Shown here in pieces: positions 6,107-6,265 of a DNA stretch of 6,265 bases. A model generated the notes under the pieces. The model did not search any database, was not told where the DNA came from, and was given only the letters and a program-made list of their open reading frames with translations. Numbering within the stretch: the stretch's first letter is position 1; every line of letters begins with the position of its first letter. Both the position numbers and the translations under genes were made by a program. The DNA comes from Desulfamplus sp. (GTDB lineage: Bacteria; Desulfobacterota; Desulfobacteria; Desulfobacterales; Desulfobacteraceae), in the NCBI GenBank assembly GCA_015233755.1, contig JADFXA010000137.1:1-6265 (forward strand). Direction: 5' to 3'.

Positions 6107-6265
6107 CTAATTTCGAGAAGCCATAAATCTCTCTCTATACTCTTTAGGAGAGAGTGATGTATGTTTTTTGAAAAGCCGCCTAAAGGTGCTTATATCTTCG
6201 TAACCTGTCTGCCATATAATTTCATTAATATTATCATTTGTGGTTTCAAGTTTTTTTCTTGCAAC
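6107..6265 (-). CDS. AraC-type transcriptional regulator, C-terminal end (partial, GlxA-like)
   Basis: The gene runs off the right edge of the window; 52 codons plus a TAG stop are present. The residues carry the second helix-turn-helix of the AraC family: a recognisable LETTNDNINEIIWQTGYED stretch, then STFRRLFKKHT, then LSPKEYRERF. The conserved pattern G-Y-x-D-x-x-x-F-R-R-x-F-K-x-x-x-x-x-S-P-x-x-Y-R-x-x-F is complete, so the DNA-binding domain is probably functional. The WQxGYED and FRRLFK wording resembles GlxA/FtrA-like regulators, which combine a DJ-1/PfpI-like amidase-type sensor domain with AraC DNA-binding, but that N-terminal domain is outside the window. The gene lies upstream of the ATPase fusion on the same strand, with 90 bases and a promoter between them. 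Whether it regulates either neighbour cannot be seen. Confidence 0.85.
   Translation of the reverse strand, partial: VARKKLETTNDNINEIIWQTGYEDISTFRRLFKKHTSLSPKEYRERFMASRN

Noticed and set aside
6129..6154. CTCTCTC/GAGAGAG inverted repeat resembling a hairpin
   Set aside because: It sits inside the conserved AraC helix-turn-helix codons (LSPKEYRERF) and has no T-run on either side, so it is explained by coding sequence.

Overview
The window comes from an AT-rich Gram-negative bacterium, most likely a proteobacterium in the broad sense. Two observations point there. The dipeptide-transporter ATPases look closely like the proteobacterial DppD/DppF pair. The FlhG-like, DUF4388 and HDOD modules are typical of Desulfobacterota/Deltaproteobacteria and related phyla. 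No marker gene is present, so the phylum is an inference.

Positions 1-2176 (+ strand) are the distal part of a dipeptide ABC-transporter operon: the last 20 codons of a DppC-type permease, then dppD and dppF. Both ATPases carry complete nucleotide-binding motifs and an identically spaced C-terminal four-cysteine motif. dppF most likely starts at the ATG at 1196, which has a Shine-Dalgarno sequence, and not at the GTG at 1172. The permease and dppD are separated by 115 bases that hold an imperfect inverted repeat.

Positions 2247-6016 hold two large regulatory genes that face each other with only 2 bases between their stop codons. The + strand gene encodes a 575-residue HDOD-GAF protein whose HD-type histidines are replaced. 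The - strand gene encodes a 679-residue fusion: an FlhG/MinD-type ATPase, a possible membrane-targeting amphipathic helix, a long Pro/Ser/Glu/Gln-rich linker with a likely coiled coil, a cyclic-nucleotide-binding-like (cNMP) domain lacking the usual phosphate-binding arginine, and a C-terminal DUF4388 (PATAN-type) domain. This pair is the most unusual part of the window. It may form a spatially organised signalling module in which a membrane-associated, self-positioning ATPase displays sensory and output domains, with the HDOD-GAF protein as a possible partner. That link is inferred from adjacency and a shared short Leu-Pro-Asp/Leu-Pro-Glu motif only.

Positions 6017-6106 contain a good sigma70-type promoter for the fusion gene, with a short direct repeat in its spacer. 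From 6107 to the window end lies the C-terminal part of an AraC-type regulator on the - strand, probably of the GlxA-like family. No RNA gene, insertion sequence, CRISPR array or convincing intrinsic terminator was seen.
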